Of a stretch of 7,035 bases of DNA, positions 1 to 5,800 are shown in pieces; position 1 is the first letter of the stretch, and the number at the start of each line of letters is the position of its first letter. The notes below the pieces were generated by a model, which was not told where the DNA came from, did no database searches, and saw nothing but the letters and a program-made list of their open reading frames with translations. Where the stretch lies: positions 1 to 7,035 of the forward strand of contig JACQZL010000139.1 of NCBI GenBank assembly GCA_016213865.1, in the 5' to 3' direction. The translations under genes were made by a program, and so were the position numbers. The stretch comes from Candidatus Rifleibacteriota bacterium. GTDB taxonomy: Bacteria; UBP17; UBA6191; JACPRK01.

Positions 1-1041
1 AGCCAGGTCACCGTCCACGCGGACGCAGGCATGGACCAGATCCTCCTGCGGCGGCGCCCCTCTGCGGATTTCACCACCGGCGATCTGGAGGCTCTGAGGA
101 CGCGAGTGACGCTGGCTCGATTCGTCGAGCCCAGGTTCTTCGGCAGGGCCTTTGTGGCCCACGGGCCCGTGGGGGTCTACATGCCGGTGGACGGCATCGG
201 AGAACCCGAAGCGAGTGAGGTCTCCTTTGCGCCGCTGGCCGGCCGGACTTTCTCGAGCAGTGCAAGCCGCGGCCTGGAAATGGAGTGCCTGGTCACTCGG
301 TCCGCGTATCGGACCTTGGGCTTGCGGACCGTCGAAGGGCCCTCGCTCTGTGTGGCCGAGCGCCGGTTTCGAGTGGTGGGCATGGTGGAGGACCCGCCGG
401 AGACGGATCTGCGCTTTCAAGCGCGGATCGTGGTGCCCTTTTTCTGGGCCCGCGCCATCTGGGGCAAGCGCGACACGATGGACTGTCTCGTCGTGGCCTG
501 GCGGGACTCGCAACGAGTGGAGGAGACCATTGCCCAGCTCAGGGGGACTCTCGACCAGTGCCGCGCCCCGGGGGCCTACTATCTTTCGGCACCCCAGTTC
601 CAGATCCAGAAGCGAAGGAGCATCGTCTCGAGTTTCATGGTCCTGGGGACCTCGCAGTCGCTCTTCTGTATCGTGGTCGCGGCGATGGGAATTGTCAACG
701 TCATGCTGGCCAGCGTCGTGCGCAGGATGCGCGATTTTGCCATCCGGGTGGCCATGGGTGCCCATCTCCGGGATATCGCAGTCTTGGTCTTGCTGGAGAG
801 CTTCCTCCTCGGCCTCGTGGGGGCAGTCATTGGCATCGCCGTCGCAGTCACGGTCAGTCCCCCTCTTTGCGAGATGATCTCGACGAGGATTCGGGAGGCT
901 TCCGGACTGCGGCCCTCGATCAGTGTGCGAGGAGTGGTCACTCCACTGGTGGTCTGCGGCCTGAGCGGTCTCCTGGCTGGGATCATCCCGGCGTTGCGGG
1001 CCAGGAACATGGACCTTTTGTCGGTACTGAGGGCCGAGTGA
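1..1041 (+). CDS. MacB/FtsX-type ABC transporter permease, 5' partial
   Basis: The reading frame is open to the first base, so the gene starts upstream of the window and the ATG at 31 is internal; 346 codons are visible. The first ~200 residues look like the extracytoplasmic core domain of MacB-type permeases, including a typical 'FTTGDLEAL' segment and a short 'RVVGMVEDPP' strand. The C-terminal ~140 residues form an FtsX domain with three membrane helices, at about residues 215-240, 260-285 and 312-332 counted from base 1. The first is followed by the hallmark 'RRMRDFAIRVAMGA' loop, and the end 'PALRARNMDLLSVLRAE' is a classic FtsX-family terminus. In this family the first membrane helix lies before the core domain, so it should be upstream. 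Such permeases work with a separate ATPase and often a periplasmic adaptor, moving peptides, lipoproteins or antibiotics across the envelope; neither partner is visible. The substrate cannot be told. The gene ends 33 bases before the next start codon. Confidence 0.9.
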   Translation, partial: SQVTVHADAGMDQILLRRRPSADFTTGDLEALRTRVTLARFVEPRFFGRAFVAHGPVGVYMPVDGIGEPEASEVSFAPLAGRTFSSSASRGLEMECLVTRSAYRTLGLRTVEGPSLCVAERRFRVVGMVEDPPETDLRFQARIVVPFFWARAIWGKRDTMDCLVVAWRDSQRVEETIAQLRGTLDQCRAPGAYYLSAPQFQIQKRRSIVSSFMVLGTSQSLFCIVVAAMGIVNVMLASVVRRMRDFAIRVAMGAHLRDIAVLVLLESFLLGLVGAVIGIAVAVTVSPPLCEMISTRIREASGLRPSISVRGVVTPLVVCGLSGLLAGIIPALRARNMDLLSVLRAE

Positions 1042-1060
1042 GAGAGGTGTTCGGACCTCG

Positions 1061-1067
1061 GGAGGAG
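1061..1067 (+). promoter_or_regulatory. Strong Shine-Dalgarno site
   Basis: GGAGGAG ends 7 bases before the ATG at 1075. It is one of the best ribosome-binding sites on the + strand and sits before the 41-codon ORF, not before the longer ORF at 1184, which has no recognisable site. This is the main argument that translation really begins at 1075. Confidence 0.7.
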
Positions 1068-1074
1068 TTCGACC

Positions 1075-1200
1075 ATGGGAGTACGAAATCTGAAGGCCAT
1101 CTGGGTGTCAGTCGTCTTGACCGCCCTGCCCGCGGGCGTGGCGTGGTGCGCGACCGAGCCCCTGCCCCGGCCGACGGCCTCAGATGGACCGTTGGCATAG
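1075..1200 (+). CDS. Short ORF encoding a signal peptide-like 41-aa polypeptide
   Basis: ATG to TAG, 41 residues. The N-terminus is a textbook Sec signal: positive residues R4 and K7, a hydrophobic core over about residues 8-18, a helix-breaking Pro at 19, and small residues leading to 'GVAWCA', where cleavage is likely near residues 23-26. Only about 15 residues remain afterwards, rich in Pro, Ser and Thr. The start is supported by the Shine-Dalgarno site seven bases upstream. The ORF overlaps the following 154-aa ORF by 17 bases in another frame. Three readings are possible: a real small exported peptide, a leader whose translation is coupled to the next ORF, or the N-terminus of one exported protein broken by a single-base indel. 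I favour the last, because a signal peptide with almost no mature part is odd and the downstream ORF lacks its own ribosome-binding site. No family was recognised. Confidence 0.5.
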   Translation: MGVRNLKAIWVSVVLTALPAGVAWCATEPLPRPTASDGPLA

Positions 1201-1648
1201 CGTCCGTTTGGGACAGCGCAGGATTCGTTGGCTTTCGGTCGAAGCCTCCCGAGACTGGGTGCGCGAGCACACCCGGGAACTGCCGGACCGGTTGCGATCT
1301 TGCGAGCGAGCGATCTGGGCAGTACTGCGGCTGCAAATCGACATGCTGCACCGACTCGTGGTCGAAATAGACCCCGCCGCGGCCTCCAGTCTGGACGACA
1401 AGGTCCACAAGCGCCGCGTCCGGCCCGAGAGCGAACGTTTCTACCATGATGCTCGGGATCGGTATATCTGCGAAGTCCTGGAGCTGTTGGATTGCCTTGC
1501 CGCGTACCAGACGGCCCTCGGAGTCAAAGGGAAACCGGAGCTCACTTTCCCGACCGGCGCGAAGACGGCCCTGGAGGTCCAAGAGTACCTTCTGGAGCGT
1601 GTCCAGGTCATGGCAGCCAGGGCCCAACGGGTGCCGGCGATGAAGTGA
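1184..1648 (+). CDS. Hypothetical helical protein, possibly the frameshifted mature part of an exported protein
   Basis: The ATG at 1184 gives 154 residues. I do not recognise the family. The sequence is highly charged and mostly helical, with likely long amphipathic helices at about residues 20-62, 82-112 and 124-148, Cys at 40, 96 and 104, and no membrane segment. The start is poorly supported: no Shine-Dalgarno precedes 1184, and the frame is open back to 1121, overlapping the signal-peptide ORF at 1075-1200. Dropping one base in the C-rich stretch near 1158-1168 would join the two into an exported protein of about 190 residues. Otherwise it would be made by translational coupling across the 17-base overlap. 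The exporter gene starts 34 bases after its stop, so it probably belongs to the same transcript. A role in the transport or peptide module is only inferred from position. Confidence 0.6.
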   Translation: MDRWHSVRLGQRRIRWLSVEASRDWVREHTRELPDRLRSCERAIWAVLRLQIDMLHRLVVEIDPAAASSLDDKVHKRRVRPESERFYHDARDRYICEVLELLDCLAAYQTALGVKGKPELTFPTGAKTALEVQEYLLERVQVMAARAQRVPAMK

Positions 1649-1682
1649 CGGGCCTCCGAAACGGGCGAGACGCGGCGATCCA

Positions 1683-3452
1683 GTGCGAAACTACCTTCGA
1701 TTCCTGGCCTACCTGAAGCCCTACCGCTGGCCCATCGCCTTGACGTGGCTCCTCTCCGTTCTCGTCGTGGGGCTTCAGTGTCTGTCGGTCTGGGTTGGGA
1801 CCGGGTTCTTGGAGCAGCTCCTCGGGGACCCATCGAGCGCCCCTGGCCCGGCCGGTCCGCACCAACTCGCGCAGTGGATGGACCACGTGACCGGCGCGGT
1901 CCTCCAACGTTCGACCCCGTTTCGCTCGCTGCTCGCCGGAGTGTCGGTCCTGATTGGGGCCGTGGTGTTGACCGCGACGCTGCGGGTCCTGAAGTCGTAC
2001 GCTTTTACCCTGATCAGTCAGCAGGTCCTGGTGAGGCTCCGCTCCGAGATGTTCGATCAGTTGACGCGTCTGGATCTGACGTTCTCCCGAACCCACCGCC
2101 CGGGCGAGATCGCTTCCTTGTTCCTGCGAGATGTCGATCAGATGGAGGGGGCCATCATCGACGCGATGGACCGCATCTTCATGCAGCCGCTCCGACTGGT
2201 CGTGGTCTTTGCGTTGATGGCGAGTCAATCGCTGACCTTGACCCTCTGGGTGTTCTGCTTTCTCGTCGTGAGCAGCCTCGTCGTCGTCCTCGCCGGGAAC
2301 CGTATCGAGACGGTCACGCGCAGGCTGGTCGAGCGAGCGGCCGACCTGCAGGGAATCCTGACGGAGTACCTCTCGGTGGCGATCCTGGCGCGCAGTCTGG
2401 GCAGGGAGGAGACTGCGCGGGAGGAGTTCGTCCGGGCCTGTCGGAAGCTCTCGGCCACGACAGTGGAATCCAATCTCGTCCGGTCCGTTGCCCCGCAGGG
2501 TGTGTCGGCCCTGTTCGTGTTGTGCGGCGGACTGCTGATCCTGCTCGGCGGCTACTGGGTGTCGGTGTCCAGGACCATGGCGGGCGCCGTGGTGGTTCGG
2601 ATGGCCCTGCTGGTGCCCATGGCGGCCTACCCCCTCGAGTCTCTGGCCCTGCTCTACATGTCCGTGCGGGCCTCCGTCGCCAGCGTCAACCGCATCTTCG
2701 CGCTACTCGACCGGGAACCTGCTTGGGTCGACGTGCCGGACGCTTGCGAGCCGCCTCCGCTGGCCTCCGGCATCGAACTTCGAGAGGCGCAGTACCAGGT
2801 CAACCGTGTGGCGGTGATCAAGGGGATTTCGTTCACGATCCCCAGGGGCAGCCGCGTGCTCATCACCGGCCCGTCGGGTGCCGGCAAGACCAGCGTCCTG
2901 GGCTTGCTCGCCGGGTTCATCCGACCCACGGCCGGGAGCATTCTCGTCGATGGTGTGCCGCTCGATCGCTTCCGCGGGACAGCCTGGCGGCGGCGGCTGG
3001 GGATCGTCATTCAGGACCCCATCCTCCTCAATGCCACGGTAAGGGAGAACCTCCGCTATGCCTGCCCGGACGCCACCGATGAGCAACTGAAACAGGTCTT
3101 GACCGAGGCGCTCTTGTGGACTGACGTCTGCGTCTTGCCCCTGGGGCTCGAGACCCCGGTGGGCAACCGCGGCGAACTCCTGTCCGGCGGGGAGCGACAG
3201 AGACTGACGATCGCCCGGGCACTCTTGAACCGGCCCGAAGTGCTGCTCCTGGACGAGCCAACGGCAATGCTCGACCTCCAGGCCAAAGTGAAGCTCAAGG
3301 AGACGCTCGAAGCAGTGTCGAGGGGCCGGACTCTGGTGTTCGTGAGCCACGACCACGTGCTCCGAGATCTTGCCGATCTCTGTTTGCAGATGCAGGGTGG
3401 ACGTCTGGTGAACGAAGTGCGGCCGCTCGTGGCAGCCGGAGAGCGGCCATGA
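1683..3452 (+). CDS. ABC exporter with fused membrane and ATPase domains, probable peptide exporter
   Basis: A 589-aa half-transporter of the MsbA/lasso-D type that should act as a dimer in the inner membrane and export its substrate using ATP. The membrane domain has about six helices, near residues 17-40, 80-105, 168-184, 185-205, 272-295 and 297-325. The ATPase domain has every expected motif: Walker A GPSGAGKTS (396-404), Q-loop Gln444, signature LSGGERQ (500-506), Walker B VLLLDE (520-525) with catalytic Glu525, D-loop around Asp531, and switch His556. No N-terminal peptidase C39 domain is present, so leader removal must be done by another protein. The GTG at 1683 is the only start codon between the preceding in-frame stop (1641) and the conserved N-terminus; its Shine-Dalgarno is weak. 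The stop overlaps the next start as ATGA, coupling this gene to the B2-type protease, which suggests its cargo is the peptide that protease trims. Confidence 0.95.
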   Translation: MRNYLRFLAYLKPYRWPIALTWLLSVLVVGLQCLSVWVGTGFLEQLLGDPSSAPGPAGPHQLAQWMDHVTGAVLQRSTPFRSLLAGVSVLIGAVVLTATLRVLKSYAFTLISQQVLVRLRSEMFDQLTRLDLTFSRTHRPGEIASLFLRDVDQMEGAIIDAMDRIFMQPLRLVVVFALMASQSLTLTLWVFCFLVVSSLVVVLAGNRIETVTRRLVERAADLQGILTEYLSVAILARSLGREETAREEFVRACRKLSATTVESNLVRSVAPQGVSALFVLCGGLLILLGGYWVSVSRTMAGAVVVRMALLVPMAAYPLESLALLYMSVRASVASVNRIFALLDREPAWVDVPDACEPPPLASGIELREAQYQVNRVAVIKGISFTIPRGSRVLITGPSGAGKTSVLGLLAGFIRPTAGSILVDGVPLDRFRGTAWRRRLGIVIQDPILLNATVRENLRYACPDATDEQLKQVLTEALLWTDVCVLPLGLETPVGNRGELLSGGERQRLTIARALLNRPEVLLLDEPTAMLDLQAKVKLKETLEAVSRGRTLVFVSHDHVLRDLADLCLQMQGGRLVNEVRPLVAAGERP

Positions 3453-3940
3453 AGCTGCGCGATTGGCCGGCGCTGTCCGACCTGGGGTCCATCGCTCAGG
3501 ACACCTTGGTGGCACTTGCGAAGGCCTGGCAGGTACGCGTCTTGCGCAGGGACGAAGCCGGCGTCCTGCCGCCGGTGTCCGATTTCCCTGCCCCGGGCCC
3601 CGAGGTCAGGGACCGGATCGCCCGTCTGGTGGGGAGGCTTGTCTTCTGTCTGACTGGCTGGAAGCCCGGCCGGTGCTACTATCGGGCCTTTGCGCTCGCC
3701 TATGTCCTGCGCAGGCGAGGCGTACCCCTGGTGCTCAATCTGGGGTGTCAGAACTACCTGGAGGTGTCCGGGAGAGCCCAGGCCCACTGCTGGCTGACCC
3801 TCGAGGGCCAGCCGTTCGCCGAAGACGACGATCCGTCGGGCCGGTACCCCATTCCCATCGGAGAGGTCGCTGGCAAGGTGCGCTACTGGCTGGGCGGGTC
3901 CGGCGTCGAGGTGCGCCGAAACCCGCTGCAGGGCGGCTGA
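3449..3940 (+). CDS. Lasso peptide B2-type transglutaminase-like cysteine protease
   Basis: A 163-aa protein matching the transglutaminase-like fold used by lasso-peptide B2 proteins (Pfam Transglut_core3 type), which cut the leader from a ribosomal peptide precursor. The proposed catalytic triad is Cys76 in 'GRCYYRAFALAYVLRRRG', His113 in 'AHCWL' and Asp126 in 'FAEDDDP'. The Cys-His-Asp order and spacing, the Arg/Leu-rich helix after the Cys, and the Gly after the His strand all fit the family. The length is typical of a stand-alone B2 protein, without a fused B1 (RRE) domain. Its ATG overlaps the exporter stop (ATGA), so the two are translated together. No macrolactam cyclase (asparagine synthetase-like), B1 protein or convincing precursor is in the window, so the product may not be a lasso peptide. 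The family call is firm; the substrate is unknown. Confidence 0.88.
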   Translation: MKLRDWPALSDLGSIAQDTLVALAKAWQVRVLRRDEAGVLPPVSDFPAPGPEVRDRIARLVGRLVFCLTGWKPGRCYYRAFALAYVLRRRGVPLVLNLGCQNYLEVSGRAQAHCWLTLEGQPFAEDDDPSGRYPIPIGEVAGKVRYWLGGSGVEVRRNPLQGG

Positions 3941-3958
3941 ACTCGACCTTCCGCGAGC

Positions 3959-3976
3959 GGCGGGACGATGCCCGCC
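3959..3976. terminator. GC-rich hairpin between convergent genes
   Basis: Arms GGCGGG and CCCGCC form a 6-bp stem with a 6-base loop, starting 18 bases after the stop of the B2-type gene and lying 16 bases beyond the stop of the minus-strand dockerin-like ORF. Neither side has a T-tract, so it is not a canonical intrinsic terminator. The position suits a two-way transcription stop. Confidence 0.35.
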
Positions 3977-3992
3977 ATCAGACATGGCGCGC

Positions 3993-4127
3993 TCAGTCCG
4001 GGCATCCGGCGCAACGGTTCGCCCTTCCGAGGATCTCGTTGACGACCCTTTGGGCGTCGGCCCTATCGACTTCTCCGTCTTGATTCGAGTCGCACGAGCC
4101 GAGGTGCCGAGTGCTCGCTCTTGTCAT
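3993..4127 (-). pseudogene. Dockerin-like / EF-hand C-terminal repeat in a short minus-strand ORF, probable gene remnant
   Basis: Minus strand, ATG (4127-4125) to TGA (3995-3993), 44 residues. Residues 12-34 read as one dockerin-type repeat with the loop D13-x-N15-x-D17-G18-x-V20-D21-x-x-D24, which fills calcium positions 1, 3, 5, 9 and 12. The helix 'AQRVVNEILG' follows, and the ORF ends in a Cys-containing tail (C39, C42). Such repeats typically end larger secreted proteins in environmental bacteria and mediate calcium-dependent docking or folding. Here nothing recognisable precedes the repeat: the same frame has a stop at about 4158-4160, and the other minus frames upstream show no known domain. 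A decayed end of a lost gene is the simplest reading; a real micro-protein is possible. The hairpin past its stop agrees with a former or current convergent gene. Confidence 0.5.
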
Positions 4128-4150
4128 GACTCCGCCGATCGTGGCATGAT
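4121..4150 (+). promoter_or_regulatory. Weak sigma70-like promoter candidate
   Basis: TTGTCA (5 of 6 matches to TTGACA) and CATGAT (4 of 6 to TATAAT) are separated by 18 bases. Transcription would start near 4157, about 100 bases before the ATG at 4255. The site fits the start of a new unit for the two secreted proteins, but matches of this quality also arise by chance, and this stretch overlaps the start of the minus-strand ORF. Confidence 0.2.
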
Positions 4151-4254
4151 TCCGGGGTCAGAGGCATCGTCGCCGTGAGCCGACCGGGAGTCCGCTTCGC
4201 TGGCTGGAGCGCGGCGCGGCAGCTCCGATGCGGGACGAAGGGAGCGTGAGACTG

Positions 4255-4677
4255 ATGGTGAGGACATATTCGGTGGGTGCTACCAGGCTCGGGATCTCGA
4301 TTCTCCTTCTCTGCCTGATCGTGACCGTGCCGGGCAGCCGGGCCGAAGAAGACAAGGTCGAGTATGAGTCCCAGAGGACGGACTGCATCACGTTCCGGGT
4401 GCAGAGCAAGGCCTACTATCAGGTCGATCTCGAGTTCTACTCGCAAGATCGCAACGCGGCGTGGCCGGGTGGCGGGAAGGTCTTCGTCCTCAAGGACAGC
4501 GCCATTCACGAGTTTCCGCTGAAGTGCCGGCCAGGCGAGAAGATCTGCTACGGCGCCTGGGTCAGGAACGCCACCAACCAGTACTGGGGAGTCGGTTACA
4601 ACGACCGACAGAGCTGCACTCAATGCTGTTTTACGGCCAACGGGCAGGTCACCCCCGTGCTGGTCCTGAACGAGTGA
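4255..4677 (+). CDS. Secreted six-cysteine protein of unknown function
   Basis: I chose the ATG at 4255 (140 aa) because AAGGGAG at 4238-4244 precedes it by 10 bases; an in-frame ATG at 4228 would add nine residues but lacks a site. Residues 1-30 form a signal peptide (R11, core ISILLLCLIVTV, likely cut after 'GSRA'). The mature part of ~110 residues is beta-rich with six Cys (44, 91, 98, 121, 124, 125), enough for three disulfides in an oxidising compartment. Notable motifs are 'AAWPGGGKVFVL', 'CRPGEKICYGAW' (91-102), 'YWGVGYND' and 'SCTQCC'. These look like conserved-family signatures and I have a vague sense of similar hypothetical exported proteins, but I cannot name the family and assign no function. 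The gene lies 48 bases before the next secreted protein gene, probably in one operon. A link to the B2/exporter pair is positional only. Confidence 0.85.
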   Translation: MVRTYSVGATRLGISILLLCLIVTVPGSRAEEDKVEYESQRTDCITFRVQSKAYYQVDLEFYSQDRNAAWPGGGKVFVLKDSAIHEFPLKCRPGEKICYGAWVRNATNQYWGVGYNDRQSCTQCCFTANGQVTPVLVLNE

Positions 4678-4712
4678 CGTCTGACGGGGAGTCGGCACCG
4701 CACAGAGGACCC

Positions 4713-4720
4713 GAGGAGGT
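4713..4720 (+). promoter_or_regulatory. Strong Shine-Dalgarno site that decides the start
   Basis: GAGGAGGT ends 5 bases before the ATG at 4726. The in-frame GTG at 4723 would be only two bases away, too close for normal initiation, so 4726 is the better start. Confidence 0.75.
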
Positions 4721-4725
4721 GGGTG

Positions 4726-5742
4726 ATGATACGGACCTGGTTGCTGCTCCTGGCTCTAGCCCTAGGTGGAACGGGCAGTCTCTTTCCGGCCAGCAATGAA
4801 GTGATGGACAAGTCTCTGTCTCTCGGGGAGGGGAAGGCAGTCTGGTATGGCTTCTCGGGGCCACAGGGCGGAAAGATGACGATCGAGCTGTCCGCCAGCC
4901 GCGGGATTGACTTCTTCATCGTGTCCGAGGCTGGGCTTTCCGCGCTGCGCAAGGTCATGGACAAGGGCTCGGGGTCCATGAACTCCCTCAAGCGGGAACT
5001 CCGGGTGAAGTCCGGGACCTTGCACTGGACCCTGCCCGATGGAGACGACTACTACGTGGTCCTCGACAATACGGCGTTTCCAGACGGAGGTGCCAACTCC
5101 GGAACGGACGTCTGGGTGCGCCTGCGGATCCTGCAGGAAAGAACTGCCCCCCCGGCGCCGCGCATCGCGAAGATCGGGCCGCCGCGGCCGGGGCGCGTGC
5201 TGTTGGTTGGCCAAGCCCAGGTCCGCTGGAAGGGGTTCAAGGGCCGGCGCGGTCGAGAGACCTCCCCCCTCGAGGTCACGGTGCACCACATGACCGAAGG
5301 CAAGGACTCTCCCGAGGACGAGAAGGAGGTGGCGACCGATCTGGACGGGTACTTTTGTCTGGAGTGGCCCGAGAGCTGGACCCGCTACAAGCTCGGGGAG
5401 GTCTCGGGGGATGGCTGGTCGGTCAAACCCGGGGTCTCAATCACGACCACGCTGGGTGAGAAGGCCCGCAAGACCAAGGTCGAGAGCTTGGGTTCCTGGA
5501 AGTTCGCCGTCGATGCAGGCGGCACCGTGAGCACTTCATGCCGCCAGACCTCGATGCAGGCGGAGCCCAGCGACTCGGGAGGGATCCAGATCCGGATGGT
5601 CTCAGACCTCGACCTGAGCGTGTTCGAGTGGGCTCGCGATCACTTCGCCGACACCGCCTGGGAGAAGCTCGTCGACGACGAGATCACGGTTCAGAAAGCC
5701 AAGCACCGCGAGAAGCAAGAGGCCAAGGAGAAACAGAAGTGA
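4726..5742 (+). CDS. Secreted protein with pre-peptidase-like beta domain and lysine-rich C-terminal tail
   Basis: 338 residues from the ATG at 4726. Residues 1-20 are a signal peptide (R3, core WLLLLALAL), probably cut near residues 18-23. Residues ~26-136 resemble a bacterial pre-peptidase C-terminal (PPC)-like beta-sandwich: 'KAVWYGFSGPQGGKMTIEL', then 'DGDDYYVVLDNT' (105-116) and a closing strand 'DVWVRLRIL'. A Pro-rich linker (141-155) leads to a second beta-rich region (~158-245) with 'EVATDLDGYFCLEWP', reminiscent of a transthyretin/carboxypeptidase-regulatory-type fold, though this call is weak. The last ~40 residues form a charged, probably helical tail ending in Lys/Glu/Gln. No catalytic motif is visible, so a binding, adhesive or structural role outside the cytoplasm is likely. 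It probably shares a transcript with the six-cysteine gene 48 bases upstream. Confidence 0.85.
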   Translation: MIRTWLLLLALALGGTGSLFPASNEVMDKSLSLGEGKAVWYGFSGPQGGKMTIELSASRGIDFFIVSEAGLSALRKVMDKGSGSMNSLKRELRVKSGTLHWTLPDGDDYYVVLDNTAFPDGGANSGTDVWVRLRILQERTAPPAPRIAKIGPPRPGRVLLVGQAQVRWKGFKGRRGRETSPLEVTVHHMTEGKDSPEDEKEVATDLDGYFCLEWPESWTRYKLGEVSGDGWSVKPGVSITTTLGEKARKTKVESLGSWKFAVDAGGTVSTSCRQTSMQAEPSDSGGIQIRMVSDLDLSVFEWARDHFADTAWEKLVDDEITVQKAKHREKQEAKEKQK

Positions 5743-5770
5743 TCCGAGGCGACGCGGGATCCGGTCAGCA

Positions 5771-5783
5771 CGCGCAGAGCGCG
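5771..5783. terminator. Short hairpin at a convergent junction
   Basis: CGCGC and GCGCG pair perfectly around a 3-base AGA loop, 28 bases after the stop of the + strand secreted protein and 17 bases past the stop of the facing minus-strand gene. A weaker pairing, GATCC (5741-5745) with GGATC (5757-5761), lies just before it. There is no T-tract, so termination is inferred mainly from position. Confidence 0.3.
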
Positions 5784-5800
5784 GCAACCGCAGCCGTTCT

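Larger units (their letters stand above)
3941..4254. other. 314-base stretch without a + strand gene
   Basis: This separates the exporter/protease unit from the second + strand unit. It holds the 3959-3976 hairpin, the minus-strand dockerin-like ORF at 3993-4127, a weak promoter candidate at 4121-4150, and the leader of the six-cysteine protein gene. I see no RNA gene or repeat in it. Confidence 0.6.

Noticed and set aside
1135..1197. Lasso-like core in the 41-aa ORF: Gly21 to Glu28 would give an 8-residue ring
   Set aside because: There is no Thr at leader position -2, no leader recognition motif, the leader looks like a Sec signal peptide, and no cyclase is present. A Gly and a Glu eight positions apart occur easily by chance.
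285..1370. 361-codon + strand ORF
   Set aside because: It overlaps the unmistakable FtsX permease in another frame and has Arg/Gly/Pro-rich content with no domain.
2703..3515. 270-codon minus-strand ORF
   Set aside because: It is antisense to the ATPase domain of the exporter, whose motifs are all intact on the + strand.
4039..4069. TTGACG and TATCGA as a + strand promoter
   Set aside because: The 19-base spacing is poor and the bases are the antisense of the dockerin-like repeat codons, which explain them better.
3984..4178. + strand 64-codon ORF
   Set aside because: It has no ribosome-binding site or recognisable composition, and it lies antisense to the dockerin-like repeat, whose motif is far more specific.
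4063..4698. 211-codon minus-strand ORF
   Set aside because: It runs antisense to the six-cysteine secreted protein, which has a signal peptide, Shine-Dalgarno and clear motifs. It shows no domain of its own and is a high-GC shadow frame.
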